Source: Lujinxingia vulgaris
GTDB lineage: Bacteria > Myxococcota_A > Bradymonadia > Bradymonadales > Bradymonadaceae
Direction: 5' to 3'
Length of the DNA: 64,000 bases
Assembly (NCBI RefSeq): GCF_007997005.1
Contig: NZ_VOSL01000011.1
Span: forward strand, 22,676 to 86,675
In this document: positions 42,661-50,947 of the stretch, in pieces
Layout: each line of letters begins with the position of its first letter
Position numbering within the stretch: position 1 is the stretch's first letter
Translations under genes and position numbers: made by a program
Notes under the pieces: model-generated
What the model was told of the DNA's origin: nothing
Databases searched by the model: none
The model's input: only the letters and a program-made list of their open reading frames with translations

Positions 42661-44871
42661 CTAGAGCCCCGCGTCTCCCGCCGAGCCCTCCTCATCCAAC
42701 CGCTCCGCCTCAATCACCTCCCGCAGGCTCTCAAACGCCTCATCGCTCGCCGGCGAAAAACCCGTAATCCTCTGGTTATCCCCCAGCCGACTCACCCCCA
42801 ACGCCTGGCGCGGGTCGAAGTCCAGCAGGCTGCGCCTCAAAAGCTCCGCATCGTCATCAGAGATATGCGCCCCGGCCGTCACCGTATCCTGTGGGATATG
42901 TCCGGTGATCGCCAGGGTGCGAATCTGCCCGGTCGGAATCTCGTACTCCGCCCCCGACAAAAATGCCCCGGAGTAGGTCGCCGCCGCGTCACACTTGCCC
43001 TCGATCAAATCACGCATCCCCTGGAAGTGGTCACCGCTCCAGTGAATCTGCCCGATAAAGCGGTCCGGCTCATAACCCTGCTCCCGCAGGTACTGACGCG
43101 GCAGGAAGTTCCCGGACGTCGAGAAGCGATCCACCAGGCAAAAGGTCCTCCCTTCCAGATCCTCGACTCGCGTGATCTGCGCGTTCATCCGCACCAGCAG
43201 AAGCGCATCCGAAGACGTGCCCCCATCAAACTCTTTGAGCGCAAGCAGCTCGATCTCGGGCTCCCGACGCTGCGTCTCCACATAAAGCATCGGCGGAAGT
43301 ACCGCCGCGGCGATCTCCCCACGCGTCAGTCGCTCGGCCAGGTCGGCATAATCACGGGTGATCACCAGCGGCACCGGTCGGCCTGTGGCCCGCTCCAACT
43401 CCCGATGCAAAGGCGCAAGCTCCGTCTGCAACACGCTCGGGTCCACCGTCGGCGCCCACCCGATCGCCAGCGGCTCCCCGCTCACCGCGATGGTCTCCTC
43501 ACGCTGCGAGACCCACACCAGCGCGCTTGCCACGACCATCACCGCCACCACCACCAGCGCAACGCCCAGCCGCCGTCGGCGCCGCACCTGCCCCCCCGCC
43601 GCACCGCTCTCCTCCTGATGCGCCGGCGCCTCCCCGGACCGAGGCCTCACCATCGAGCGCGCCGCTGGAAACTCCCCGCCCACATCCACCCCGGGCAGTG
43701 AGTCCATCGACCCTGACGCCCGCACATCCCCCGTCTGTCCTCGTGTCGCCCCCGGAGTCGTCCCCGGCGCCCCCGGCCGCTCCACCACCGTGGGAAGATC
43801 GTCGTCTTCCTCCTGCCCCAGCATCGACTGGGAACGCGAACTCGACCCGGTCATATGCAACAAACGCCGGCGCTCATCGCTGGTCAGCACCCGCTCAAAC
43901 GCGCTGGCCACCGTCGCGCGCCGCTCCTCGAGCTTCTCCCCGGCGACCTCTTTCAAATACGCGGCCACCGGGCGCTCACCAACCTGCAACCCATCGGCAC
44001 GCGCCGCATCCTCCAGCGCCCGACGCATCACTTCGGCGCTCGCGTAGCGATCCTCGCGCCGGACCGCCAGCGCTCGCATCACGACCTCCTCCAACGCTGC
44101 CGGCACATCCGACCGAAAGCGGGAAGGTCGGGGCGCATCCCCCCCGATGATCGCCTGCATCATGTCCAGCTCGGTGCGACGCTTAAACAAACGCCGCATC
44201 GCGCACATCTCCCACAGCACGATCCCCATCGAGAACACATCCGACCTACGGTCTAGCTCCTCGTGCAGGCATTGCTCCGGCGACAGGTAAGCGAACTTCC
44301 CTTTCAGGTTCCCCGAATACGTCGCCTCCACGCTTGCCGTCGTGGTCTTCGCCACGCCGAAATCCAGCAACTTCACGTGCCCATCACTCGTGCACATCAA
44401 GTTGTGCGGCGAGATATCGCGGTGAACCAAGCCCAGCGGCTGCCCGTCGAGATCGCGCAGCTCATGCGCCGCATGCAACCCCCGCAACGACTGCACCCCG
44501 ATAGATGCAATCACATCAAAGGGCACCTTCACCTTGCTCGCCTGGCTCATCAACAGGAGCTCTCGCACCGTCGAGCCGTGAATGTACTCCATCGCGATAT
44601 GGTAGGTCTGATCTTCGTGCCCCAGCTCGTAGATCTGCACCACATTGGGATGCGAGAGCCTCGCGACGATGCGCGCCTCCCTCAAGAACATCTCCACAAA
44701 CGAGGCCTGGTCGGCCAGATGCGGCAAAATCCTCTTGATCACCACCAGCCGCTCCAGCCCCGCGAGCCCTCGCTCCCGCGCCAGGAACAACTCCGCCATC
44801 CCGCCGGTGGCCAGGCGAGTGAGGAGTTCGTAGCGTCCGATCAAAGTTGGGGGAGGTGCGGTGGTGGGCAA
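42661..44871 (-). CDS. Transmembrane Ser/Thr protein kinase with PhnD-like periplasmic domain
   Basis: The 736-residue protein has an intact kinase domain (about 13-290): ATGGMAELF loop, Lys46 in VVIKRI, HRDISPHN with catalytic Asp152, DFG at 170-172. After a disordered linker comes one membrane helix (about 435-455, LGVALVVVAVMVVASALVWV) and a C-terminal domain (about 465-715) that reads as a type 2 periplasmic binding protein of the PhnD group (LAIGWAPTVDPSVLQTELAP; FCLVDRFSTSGNFLPRQYL; CDAAATYSGAFL). PhnD binds phosphonates, phosphite or related oxyanions for ABC import. Here the binding domain is tethered to a kinase, so it should be a ligand sensor. Confidence 0.88.
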   Translation of the reverse strand: MPTTAPPPTLIGRYELLTRLATGGMAELFLARERGLAGLERLVVIKRILPHLADQASFVEMFLREARIVARLSHPNVVQIYELGHEDQTYHIAMEYIHGSTVRELLLMSQASKVKVPFDVIASIGVQSLRGLHAAHELRDLDGQPLGLVHRDISPHNLMCTSDGHVKLLDFGVAKTTTASVEATYSGNLKGKFAYLSPEQCLHEELDRRSDVFSMGIVLWEMCAMRRLFKRRTELDMMQAIIGGDAPRPSRFRSDVPAALEEVVMRALAVRREDRYASAEVMRRALEDAARADGLQVGERPVAAYLKEVAGEKLEERRATVASAFERVLTSDERRRLLHMTGSSSRSQSMLGQEEDDDLPTVVERPGAPGTTPGATRGQTGDVRASGSMDSLPGVDVGGEFPAARSMVRPRSGEAPAHQEESGAAGGQVRRRRRLGVALVVVAVMVVASALVWVSQREETIAVSGEPLAIGWAPTVDPSVLQTELAPLHRELERATGRPVPLVITRDYADLAERLTRGEIAAAVLPPMLYVETQRREPEIELLALKEFDGGTSSDALLLVRMNAQITRVEDLEGRTFCLVDRFSTSGNFLPRQYLREQGYEPDRFIGQIHWSGDHFQGMRDLIEGKCDAAATYSGAFLSGAEYEIPTGQIRTLAITGHIPQDTVTAGAHISDDDAELLRRSLLDFDPRQALGVSRLGDNQRITGFSPASDEAFESLREVIEAERLDEEGSAGDAGL

Positions 44872-45180
44872 GGCAGCCTCGTGGCAGAAGTCCGCATCAT
44901 TGTACGCGCTTTACGCGTCGCGTCACCTTTGCTGGCATAAGCGTACGTGACACCCTTGTGACAGCAAGAACCACGCCGGCGCCCCATCTCCTTCCCTCAA
45001 AGCTCACCGAAGACGCCCGCGTGCGTGAAGCATCGATCAACGCCTCGGCCTCTTCGCACGGCTTCCAGCCTCCTGTTTCCACGGCGCGTCTGGATCTTCT
45101 GCCCAAAAGTGCATAAGCATCTTCCCCCGGGCGTTGTTCGCACCGCCCGGCTCTCTTCCCATGCTCGCCTCGGAGACATC
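44872..45180. other. Divergent intergenic region, 309 bases
   Basis: Between the kinase gene and the small Cys-rich lipoprotein gene. GTGACA occurs twice in direct orientation at 44947-44952 and 44958-44963 (11-base step). No promoter with good hexamers and no terminator are seen. Confidence 0.4.
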
Positions 45181-45444
45181 ATGCCCCACCCCGTCCGCAT
45201 CTTTCTCATCTTCGGCGTTGTCGCCGCGCTCGCGACCTTCACCACCGCCTGCAAACCCGCCGAATGCCGCCAGATGGTCGAATGCTGCGCCGAGGTCGAA
45301 GACCTCCCCGGGGTTGGCGCCAGCTGCAAAGGCCTCGCGCAGGACACCCGCGACCGCTACACTTGCCGTACCGTCACGCGCACGGTGCGTTACATGCTCG
45401 AAGATCGCGAGCAACCCATCCCTCAGGCCTGCATGCGTGACTGA
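45181..45444 (+). CDS. Small Cys-rich lipoprotein
   Basis: Predicted 87 residues: signal IFLIFGVVAALATFTTAC (lipobox TTAC) and a mature part with Cys in ECRQMVECCAEVEDLPGVGASC, YTC and QACMRD, seven or eight Cys in all including the lipid anchor. Spacing suggests a compact disulfide-bonded helical hairpin. No family is recognised. The ATG at 45181 starts the signal; an upstream frame to 45025 has no signal peptide. The next gene starts 33 bases later on the same strand. Confidence 0.7.
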   Translation: MPHPVRIFLIFGVVAALATFTTACKPAECRQMVECCAEVEDLPGVGASCKGLAQDTRDRYTCRTVTRTVRYMLEDREQPIPQACMRD

Positions 45445-45477
45445 GCCGCACGTTTCCCCTCGCCAGTCGAGCGCCCG

Positions 45478-46323
45478 ATGACCAGCGACTCCAAAACCAC
45501 CGGCTCCCCGGCCCTCACACGCCGCCCCCCTCTCCCCGAGACCACACGCCGGCTCGCCGAAGAGCCCGGCTGGACCTGGGACGAAGTCGAGGTCGACCGC
45601 GAGCGCCGCTGGCACTTCCGCTGGCCCGACGCCGCGCGGGCTGGCCGCCACCAGACCCTCTCCGACGAGATCGGACAGGGCGCGCTCACCCTCACCACCG
45701 AAGCCCCCTCCCGCTTTAGCGCCGCGCGCTGGGCCCCCGCCCGCGCGGGTCGTCCTCTCAGCGCGATCACCGACCTGAGCAGCCAGCTGACCATGATGCG
45801 CGCGCTCGGCCAGGCCCTGCGCCGCCTCCACAATCACCCCTGCCCCGATGGATTCGGCGTCCCCGCTCGCCTCCACCTCGCAGGCACCTCGTACTTCCAG
45901 ACCTTCAACGCCGCGCTCGCTGCGCGCCTCGACGAGATGGCCCGTCGCCTTGAACGCATCGACGACGACACCGAACGCGTGCGCCTCACCGAGACCTTCG
46001 CCTGGCTTCGCCAGAGTCTCAGCTCCTTCCACCCCCGCACCCGCAGCGTCTGGACCATTACGAACGTGACCCCCGGCCGCATCCTCGGCGAACCCGAGCA
46101 CGGCCAGCTCATCGCCTTCCTCGATCTCTCACAGGCCGAGCTGCGCCCCCCCGAGTCCGACCTCGCCATCGCCCTCGCCCCGAATCTGGCCGGCGCTTCG
46201 CCCGCCACCGAGCGCGCATTCTGGGCCGGCTACGGCGCCGCCCCCACCATGGACCTGCGACGAAGGCTGCACTTCTTCTCCGAGCTGGCGCGCCTCGACG
46301 CCGCCCTGCCCGCTCCCCGCTGA
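45478..46323 (+). CDS. Degenerate aminoglycoside-phosphotransferase-fold protein
   Basis: The 281-residue soluble protein resembles APH-family kinases in its second half: MMRALGQALRRLHNHPCP (the LgxaLarLH helix), LIAFLDLSQAELRPPESDLA (the DxD strand and DLA motif) and FWAGYG. The catalytic loop that should read HGDLxxxN is instead TITNVTPGRILG (residues 194-204), so the catalytic Asp is missing. The magnesium-binding Asp equivalent (Asp216) is kept. It may be a pseudokinase or have another chemistry. The assignment is by pattern only. A separate origin cannot be excluded. Confidence 0.5.
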   Translation: MTSDSKTTGSPALTRRPPLPETTRRLAEEPGWTWDEVEVDRERRWHFRWPDAARAGRHQTLSDEIGQGALTLTTEAPSRFSAARWAPARAGRPLSAITDLSSQLTMMRALGQALRRLHNHPCPDGFGVPARLHLAGTSYFQTFNAALAARLDEMARRLERIDDDTERVRLTETFAWLRQSLSSFHPRTRSVWTITNVTPGRILGEPEHGQLIAFLDLSQAELRPPESDLAIALAPNLAGASPATERAFWAGYGAAPTMDLRRRLHFFSELARLDAALPAPR

Positions 46324-46360
46324 ATAGGCTTAACAACGCGATCCCTCAACCCGGCCGGGC

Positions 46361-48343
46361 CTAGCTTCGCCCGCCACCCGGGATGATATGCGTGATCCGC
46401 GGGATCACCCGCGCCCCAAACAGCTCGACCAGGTCCCGATCCAGCTTCTCATCGCCGGCTTCCAGCCCCAGAATCTGCAGCGCCCGGTCCACAGTCGCCG
46501 CTTTACGGTACGGTCGGTCGCTGGCGGTGAGCGCATCAAAAATATCCGCGATCGTCAGCATCCGAACCTGCGGCAGGATCTTCTCCGCCCCCAACCCCCG
46601 GGGGTAACCCGTCCCGTCGAGCTTCTCATGGTGCGCACCGGCGATGCACGGCACCCGGCTCAACTCCGAACTCCACGGAATCCTGGAAAGATACTTCTCG
46701 CTGAGCGCGGCATGGCTGCGCATCTCCACCCACTCCGCCTCATTAAGCGTCCCGCGCTGAATGCACAGGTTTTCGGCCTCAAACGTCGTCAGATATGGCT
46801 GCACCCGCCCGTGATGGTCCACGTACGTGCGCGCGGCAACCTCGCGAACCCGCGCGATCTCCTCCGTCTCTACAAACCCTTTCGTGGCGATGTACCCCAG
46901 CCACTCAAAGGTCTCCTCAAGCTCCGCGCTGAACGCCTCAAACCTCCCGTCGATCCGCGCCAGGCCTCGACCATCCGGCCTCGCGTCGCCCCGCTCTAAC
47001 TCTTCGGCGTAGGCACGCAGCCACTGCCGGTACGCAAGCTCCCGAATCGTCGCAAAACGCTGCCCGATCAGACGCATCTGCTCCGGAGGCAACCTCGCCC
47101 CCTTCTGCAGCACCGACTCGCTGACCGCGATCTTCCCAAAGTCGTGCAACAACGCCGCATAGCGCAGCTCGGTCAACTCACCATGCTGAAAATATATCTC
47201 CCCCAACCGCCCCGTCTCGATCTCGTTGACCGTCTCGGCCAACGCCAGCGTATAGCTCGCCACCCGCTCGGAGTGACCGGCCGTAATCGGATCGCGCGCT
47301 TCAATCGCGTCCACGCTCGCGGCCACAAACCCCTCGAACATCTCCACGATGCTTTCGGTCAAGCGCGCTCGCTCAATGGCAAACGCCGCGTTCGACGCCA
47401 GAATATTGAAGAGTTCCAGGTCGTGCTTCGAAAACAGACTGCCCCGCCCCCGCGTATCGACCTGCATCACCCCCAGCAACGACTGCTGACCGACCAGCGG
47501 CGCACACAAACACGCGGTGATCTGCGCGTCGATGATGCTCTGCGAGATGTCCGCCCCCAACGAGTCTTTGACAAAGAGCACGCTCTCCCGCGTCTGCGCC
47601 ACACGCTTGAGAATGCTGCTGCTTAAGATCGGCGCCTCCTCATCCCCCGGCAGCGGCCGATCCCCTCGCACTCGCGTCATCATCGGCGCCGTCTCGACCA
47701 CCGTCTCCGGATCGCTGGCCAACGTCACCGCAAAGAAGTTCGCCGCCGGAAACGCATCAAAGACCGCGTCCACAATCAGGTTGAGAACCTCATCGAGCGC
47801 CGTAAGCCCGTTGAGCTGCCCCGCCAGCCGAAAGAGCACCGCCATTCGCTGGTCGGAACTCTGCAAACGACGGTTGATCGTCTGCACCGGCTGATGCGCC
47901 GTCGTAATAAAACGCTCCCCGCTTGAGCTCTCCGCCTCCGAGATCTCCGGCTCCGGGTGAACCCCGGTGTCATCCGGCGACGCCCCGGGCGCGCGCGTCA
48001 GCGCCACCCGAATCAAGCTCGACCCCAGCTGCACCTCCGCACCGTTCTGCAGCCGAACCTGCGTCTCCTTCTCTTTATCGTGCAGACGCATCGACACCTG
48101 CTCGATCATCACCGTCGAGCCATGCCGGCTGCACAGGTCCCGATAGACCAGCGTGCTCCCCTCCAGCGAGAACTCCCCGTGACGATTCGACACGAACCCG
48201 TCGCTGAGCACAAAATCATTGCGACGATCCCGCCCCAGCTGTACGCGCTCCTGTTGAAAGCTCCGTGTAAGCCCCGCGTCCGGACCGCTCAGCACCGTCA
48301 GGCTTAGAATATGTGTGGTCAGTGCGTCTGAAACTGGCTGCAT
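46361..48343 (-). CDS. FHA-GAF-HD-GYP protein (c-di-GMP phosphodiesterase type)
   Basis: The 660-residue protein has an FHA domain (about 12-115; LGRDRRNDFVLSDGFVSNRH), which binds phosphothreonine, a GAF domain (about 165-325), and an HD-GYP domain. The HD pair is His400-Asp401 (LLHDFGKIAV) and the GYP motif is HHEKLDGTGYP at 571-581, so metal-binding residues are in place. About 105 residues (425-530) are inserted between these two, longer than usual. AGGA before the ATG at 48343 and the position of the FHA domain set the start; an open frame runs upstream to 48565. The FHA domain suggests control by the Ser/Thr kinases of this organism. Confidence 0.88.
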   Translation of the reverse strand: MQPVSDALTTHILSLTVLSGPDAGLTRSFQQERVQLGRDRRNDFVLSDGFVSNRHGEFSLEGSTLVYRDLCSRHGSTVMIEQVSMRLHDKEKETQVRLQNGAEVQLGSSLIRVALTRAPGASPDDTGVHPEPEISEAESSSGERFITTAHQPVQTINRRLQSSDQRMAVLFRLAGQLNGLTALDEVLNLIVDAVFDAFPAANFFAVTLASDPETVVETAPMMTRVRGDRPLPGDEEAPILSSSILKRVAQTRESVLFVKDSLGADISQSIIDAQITACLCAPLVGQQSLLGVMQVDTRGRGSLFSKHDLELFNILASNAAFAIERARLTESIVEMFEGFVAASVDAIEARDPITAGHSERVASYTLALAETVNEIETGRLGEIYFQHGELTELRYAALLHDFGKIAVSESVLQKGARLPPEQMRLIGQRFATIRELAYRQWLRAYAEELERGDARPDGRGLARIDGRFEAFSAELEETFEWLGYIATKGFVETEEIARVREVAARTYVDHHGRVQPYLTTFEAENLCIQRGTLNEAEWVEMRSHAALSEKYLSRIPWSSELSRVPCIAGAHHEKLDGTGYPRGLGAEKILPQVRMLTIADIFDALTASDRPYRKAATVDRALQILGLEAGDEKLDRDLVELFGARVIPRITHIIPGGGRS

Positions 48344-48546
48344 CGCTGTCCTACGAGATCGATGATGCGCATAAGCTGATGCGACAACGCCCCCTACCGC
48401 ATGCACGCCTCCGGGCTCGGCCCGCGACGCGATGCCGCATTGTGTCATAGCTAAGGCCCAATGTACACGTTTGCAACACTTGGAATAGCCCGCGCCGCTG
48501 CGCTGTATCCTGCCTGACTTTACCCGCACGCTGAGCCGTCCATCCC

Positions 48547-49878
48547 ATGAGCCCCCCCGCCCCACACACCTCGCGTCACGCCGCCGTTGAAGACGTCCAT
48601 CGCCTCAACTTCGCCTGGCTGATTCGCCTGCGTTGGGTCGCCATCATCGGGCAGACCGCTGTGGTCATGGTCTCCAACGCCTTCCTCGACGTTGAATTCC
48701 CATACCCCATGCTCTCTCTGGTCCTCTTCATCGAGGTCCTCTCCAACCTCGCCCTCATCGGCTGGGCAAAAACCGGCCGGCCGCGCCACAAAGCCCTCGT
48801 CGCCCTGGTGCTCCTGGCAGACATCGCTTTCCTCACAGGCCTGCTCTTCCTCACCGGCGGGGCCTACAACCCCTTCAGCCTCCTCTACTTCATTCACATC
48901 GCGCTGGCCGCCCTCCTGCTCCGCCCCCTGTGGACCTGGGCCGTCACTGCCGTCTGCATCAGCTGCTACATAGGCCTCTACTTCGTCTACGCCTCCCACC
49001 ACCTGCCCTGGGCGCTCCGCCCGAACATTGCCTCCATGGAAGTTCAGGGCAAATGGGCCGCCTTCGTCGTCTCCTCCGCGGTGCTGGCCTTCTTCATCAA
49101 CATGATCCAACAGACCCTCAACCGACGCGAAGACGAGCTCCACCGCGCACGCGAGGCGAAAATGCGTAACGAGCGCCTGGCCTCGCTGGCCACCCTGGCC
49201 GCCGGCGCTGCCCACGAGTTCTCCACCCCCCTCTCCACCATCGCTCTCGTCGCCAGCGAGCTCCACCGCGGCCTGGAGTCCCAGGACGTCCCCGATTACT
49301 TCCTCGAAGACGCCCGCCTCATCCGCGAGCAGGTCGAGCGCTGCCGCGAGATCCTTCAACAGCTCTCCGCCGACGCCGGCGAGTCGATGGGGGAGCTGGC
49401 GCGCCCGGCGCGCATTGAGGAGCTGGTCGCTCAGATGCTCCGCGACTGCCGCGACCCGGCCCGCGTCCAGGTGAATCTTCACACCGAACGCGCCGCCTCC
49501 ATCAGCGCCCCCGTCAGCGCTCTGGCCCAGGCCCTGCGCGGACTGATCAACAACGCCATCGACGCCAGCAAACCCGATCAACCCGTGGTTTTAAGCGTCT
49601 ATGATGATGGCGACCACATCCGCCTGAGCATCGAGGACCACGGCAGCGGCATGTCCCCTCACGTCCTGGCGCGTGTCGGCGAACCCTTCTTCACGACCAA
49701 ACCCACCGGCCGAGGCATGGGCCTGGGCGTCTTCCTCGCACGCACCCTCGTCGAAAAAATCGGCGGCTCCCTGCGCATCGACTCCGAGCAGAGCCGCGGC
49801 ACATCCATCACCGTCCTTCTGCCCGCCAGCTCCAGCGAAACGCTGGCCTCCTCACACCCTCAGCCCCAGCGAGCCTGA
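48547..49878 (+). CDS. regB: RegB/PrrB-like redox sensor histidine kinase
   Basis: The 443-residue protein has six membrane segments in residues 25-190, including GGAYNPF at 104-110, the quinone-site heptapeptide GGxxNPF of RegB. The phospho-accepting His is 223 (AAGAAHEFSTPLSTI), and Cys266 (QVERCREIL) sits 43 residues later, close to the redox-active Cys265 of Rhodobacter capsulatus RegB. HATPase motifs (NNAIDAS, DHGSGM, GRGMGLGVF) are intact. It shares one base with the next gene, its response regulator. RegB systems switch respiratory and other redox genes according to quinone and thiol state. Confidence 0.9.
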   Translation: MSPPAPHTSRHAAVEDVHRLNFAWLIRLRWVAIIGQTAVVMVSNAFLDVEFPYPMLSLVLFIEVLSNLALIGWAKTGRPRHKALVALVLLADIAFLTGLLFLTGGAYNPFSLLYFIHIALAALLLRPLWTWAVTAVCISCYIGLYFVYASHHLPWALRPNIASMEVQGKWAAFVVSSAVLAFFINMIQQTLNRREDELHRAREAKMRNERLASLATLAAGAAHEFSTPLSTIALVASELHRGLESQDVPDYFLEDARLIREQVERCREILQQLSADAGESMGELARPARIEELVAQMLRDCRDPARVQVNLHTERAASISAPVSALAQALRGLINNAIDASKPDQPVVLSVYDDGDHIRLSIEDHGSGMSPHVLARVGEPFFTTKPTGRGMGLGVFLARTLVEKIGGSLRIDSEQSRGTSITVLLPASSSETLASSHPQPQRA

Positions 49879-50423
49879 TGATGAGCGAAGAGCGCACCCT
49901 CCTGATCGTCGACGACAACGAGATCTTCCGCGAGCGCCTCGCACGCGCCTTCCGCGACCGCACCTTTGAGGTCCGCGTGGCCAACGGACACGCCCAGGCC
50001 ATCGCCCTCGCCGGCGAAGAGAGCCCCGAGTGGGCCGTCGTCGATATGAAAATGCCCGGCAAAAGCGGCCTCGAAGTCGTCCGCGACCTCAAATCCATCG
50101 ATCCTCAGACCAAAATCGTCGTCCTCACCGGCTACGGCTCCATCGCCACGGCCATCGACGCGGTTCGCCTCGGCGCCATCAACTACCTGCAGAAACCCGC
50201 CGACGCCGACGACATCATCGCCGCCTTCGAGCGCGGTGAGCAGCCCCCCATGAGCGGCGCCGACCACGACTACCAGGCCCCCTCCCTGGCCCGGGCCGAG
50301 TGGGAACACATTCAACGTGTCCTCGCCGACTGCGGCGGCAACATCTCCGAGGCAGCTCGCCGCCTCGACATCCACCGCCGCACCTTGCAACGCAAGCTCG
50401 ACAAGTACCCGCCCCGCGAATAG
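49878..50423 (+). CDS. regA: RegA/PrrA-like response regulator
   Basis: The 181-residue regulator has a receiver domain with Asp12-Asp13, phospho-acceptor Asp56 (VVDMKMPGKSGLEV) and the Lys in YLQKPAD, then a short linker and a Fis-type helix-turn-helix (GGNISEAARRLDIHRRTLQR), the exact build of RegA/PrrA/ActR. The start codon overlaps the regB stop (TGATG). The gene lies 113 bases before a HiPIP gene, a plausible target. Confidence 0.92.
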   Translation: MMSEERTLLIVDDNEIFRERLARAFRDRTFEVRVANGHAQAIALAGEESPEWAVVDMKMPGKSGLEVVRDLKSIDPQTKIVVLTGYGSIATAIDAVRLGAINYLQKPADADDIIAAFERGEQPPMSGADHDYQAPSLARAEWEHIQRVLADCGGNISEAARRLDIHRRTLQRKLDKYPPRE

Positions 50424-50484
50424 CCCCCACCGCGACATTCTGCCTCATTTCTCACTGGCCCCGGTGCTTATCATTGATCGAGCG

Positions 50485-50503
50485 CCCGACCGATGCGGTC
50501 GGG
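50485..50503. repeat. Hairpin between regA and the HiPIP gene
   Basis: CCCGACCG / CGGTCGGG with a 3-base loop ATG. It has no T run; it could be a weak terminator of regBA or a regulatory palindrome. Confidence 0.4.
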
Positions 50504-50536
50504 ACAACCATCGAATCGTAACCCCGGAGTGATACA

Positions 50537-50920
50537 ATGAGTGAGAAGAAGCTGTTGAACCGCCGTCAGTTCCTCGAACGCGCCGCCATCCTCGGTGCCC
50601 TGGCCACCGGCGCCGGCTCCCTCCTCGCGGCCTGCGAACCGTCCGGCGAATCTCAGACCACAGGCTCCACCCGCAAGGGGCAGGCCCAGGGCGACGCCCC
50701 CGCAGTCAGCTGTGACGACACCTCCGGCCTCAATGAGGCCCAGATCGCCACACGCACGACCAACGGTTACGTCGAACAGACGCCCAAACCCGAACAGCGC
50801 TGCGACAACTGCGCCCTCTACACCAAACCTGAAGCAGGCGCCGACTGCGGCGGCTGCACCGTCGTCGCAGGTCCCATCAACCCCGGCGGTTGGTGCCGCA
50901 TCTGGGCCCCCGCCGCCTGA
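50537..50920 (+). CDS. High-potential iron-sulfur protein (HiPIP), Tat-exported
   Basis: Small periplasmic electron carrier. The 127-residue precursor has a twin-arginine signal (NRRQFLERAAILGAL) ending in a lipobox-like LLAAC, so it may be a Tat-exported lipoprotein. The mature C-terminal part has the HiPIP cluster ligands Cys89, Cys92, Cys107 and Cys120 (CDNC...GGC...GGWC), with an extra Cys104. GGAG seven bases before the ATG supports the start. HiPIPs pass electrons to photosynthetic reaction centres, oxidases or other enzymes; here the partner is unknown. It follows the RegB/RegA redox pair. Confidence 0.9.
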   Translation: MSEKKLLNRRQFLERAAILGALATGAGSLLAACEPSGESQTTGSTRKGQAQGDAPAVSCDDTSGLNEAQIATRTTNGYVEQTPKPEQRCDNCALYTKPEAGADCGGCTVVAGPINPGGWCRIWAPAA

Positions 50921-50947
50921 CGCCGCCCCCGCGCTGAGGCCCTCGCC

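Noticed and set aside
48480..48511. Promoter TTGGAA ... TATCCT before regB
   Set aside because: The spacer is 20 bases and both hexamers are weak.
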